Below are positions 63,461 through 64,000 of a stretch of 64,000 bases of DNA, piece after piece. Made by a program: the position numbers and the translations under genes. Origin of the DNA: Streptomyces sp. NBC_01445 (lineage in GTDB: Bacteria > Actinomycetota > Actinomycetes > Streptomycetales > Streptomycetaceae); NCBI RefSeq assembly GCF_035918235.1, contig NZ_CP109485.1:9827001-9891000 (forward strand), in the 5' to 3' direction. Within the stretch, counting starts at the first letter, position 1. The number at the start of each line of letters is the position of its first letter. The notes below the pieces were generated by a model. The model searched no databases, was not told the origin of the DNA, and was given only the letters and a program-made list of their open reading frames with translations.

Positions 63461-64000
63461 ATGCCCACCCCCCGTACGTCCCGGCGCGGGCGTCACGGAG
63501 TCACCATCGACGACGTGGCCCGCTCCGCGGGTGTCTCCCGGCAGACCGTCTCCCGCGCCATCAACGACAAGCCGGAGATCGACCCGGACACCCGGGCGCG
63601 GATCCTGGAGGTCGCCCAGACACTCGGCTACCGGCCCAACCGGCATGCGCGCGGCATGGCCGGCCCGGCGACGACCATGCTCGGCCTCGTCGTCGCCGAT
63701 GTGCTCAACCCGTTCTTTCCCGAGGTCGTGGCCGGGGTGATGGAGGCGGCCGACGAGCGCGGCTGGCAGGTTGCCGTGTACAGCACCGGGTCGGCCCTCG
63801 AACGCGAGCAGACGGTGGCGGCCACGGTCGCCGACCATGTCGACGCGTGCGTCGGCTACTTCTTCGCCGAGAGTGCCATCGAACGGGTGCGGGGCACCGG
63901 AATCCCGCTCGTGCTCCTGGACCACGACACCCGGCCGCCGGCAGCCGGCGGTGTCCGTATCGACTTCGAGTCCGGGACGCGGCAGGCCCTCGGGCACCTC
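63461..64000 (+). CDS. LacI-family regulator (3' end outside window)
   Basis: The visible 180 codons cover the helix-turn-helix (VTIDDVARSAGVSRQTVSRA, residues 14-33) with the hinge helix region PNRHARGMAG, and the first half of the effector domain (GLVVADVLNPFFPEVVAGVM, VDACVGYFFAES). ATG 63461 has GGAG ten bases upstream. It is divergent from the GH36 pseudogene and surrounded by two perfect GTGAGCGCTCAC-type operators, so it very likely represses itself and the now dead alpha-galactosidase gene. No damage is visible in the part present. Confidence 0.9.
   Translation, partial: MPTPRTSRRGRHGVTIDDVARSAGVSRQTVSRAINDKPEIDPDTRARILEVAQTLGYRPNRHARGMAGPATTMLGLVVADVLNPFFPEVVAGVMEAADERGWQVAVYSTGSALEREQTVAATVADHVDACVGYFFAESAIERVRGTGIPLVLLDHDTRPPAAGGVRIDFESGTRQALGHL

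Overview
The window looks like chromosomal DNA of a Streptomyces-type actinomycete. GC is high throughout. Several lipoproteins and enzymes carry twin-arginine signals, sugar ABC transporters lack their own ATPase, a mycothiol-dependent maleylpyruvate isomerase-family gene is present, and a c-di-AMP (ydaO-type) leader precedes a LysM/transglycosylase gene. The many insertion-sequence scars suggest an accessory, possibly arm-located, region. This assignment is an inference from gene content, not from a marker gene.

Region 1 (1-12.2 kb) is a sugar-utilisation locus. An ABC transporter (binding protein plus two permeases, the last cut by the window edge) diverges from a GH3-GH31 pair, and a GH43-GH5 pair converges on them. 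The same 14-bp palindrome TCGAAGCGCTTCGA lies twice between the divergent operons and once before the GH43-GH5 operon, so all three units probably answer to one LacI-type regulator outside the window. The enzyme set (YicI-like alpha-xylosidase, endoglucanase with CBM_X2, GH3, GH43) fits xyloglucan or substituted xylan.

Region 2 (12.2-40.6 kb) is mixed. It holds a cell-wall lytic enzyme behind a riboswitch, small secreted proteins, a flavin reductase, a TetR/Tet(X)-like monooxygenase pair, a SpoIIE-type phosphatase, a GH92 mannosidase, an MFS transporter, two methyltransferases, and an XRE-cupin/benE divergon. Between about 17.8 and 36.8 kb it is peppered with a solitary tnpB element, an IS630 element with a frameshift signal, two IS701 scraps, an integrase scrap, a truncated hydrolase and two frameshifted pseudogenes.

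Region 3 (40.8-60.3 kb) is a large xylan-degradation locus. It has a GH2-GH67 operon, a six-gene operon running leftwards (permease, permease, binding protein, GH39, DUF624, GH42), a CE7 acetyl-xylan esterase, a LacI regulator, and a GH3-GH10 operon. A motif CCGGAAG-N4-CCGRAR occurs before the transporter/esterase divergon, before the LacI gene and before the GH3 operon. Just upstream of the GH3 gene lie the collapsed ends of a second ABC transporter: the start of a binding protein and the end of a permease.

Region 4 (60.3-64 kb) has a secreted GH29-type enzyme, a multiply frameshifted GH36-like alpha-galactosidase pseudogene, and a LacI gene (cut by the window end) that still has two perfect CGTGAGCGCTCACG operators facing the dead gene.

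Logic of the xylan locus: the secreted GH10 enzyme cuts xylan and the ABC transporter imports oligomers. The CE7 esterase, GH67 glucuronidase, GH39, GH3, GH42 and possibly GH2 enzymes then strip acetyl, glucuronosyl and sugar units, mostly inside the cell. The transporters would need an ATPase encoded elsewhere; in Streptomyces this is usually the shared MsiK.
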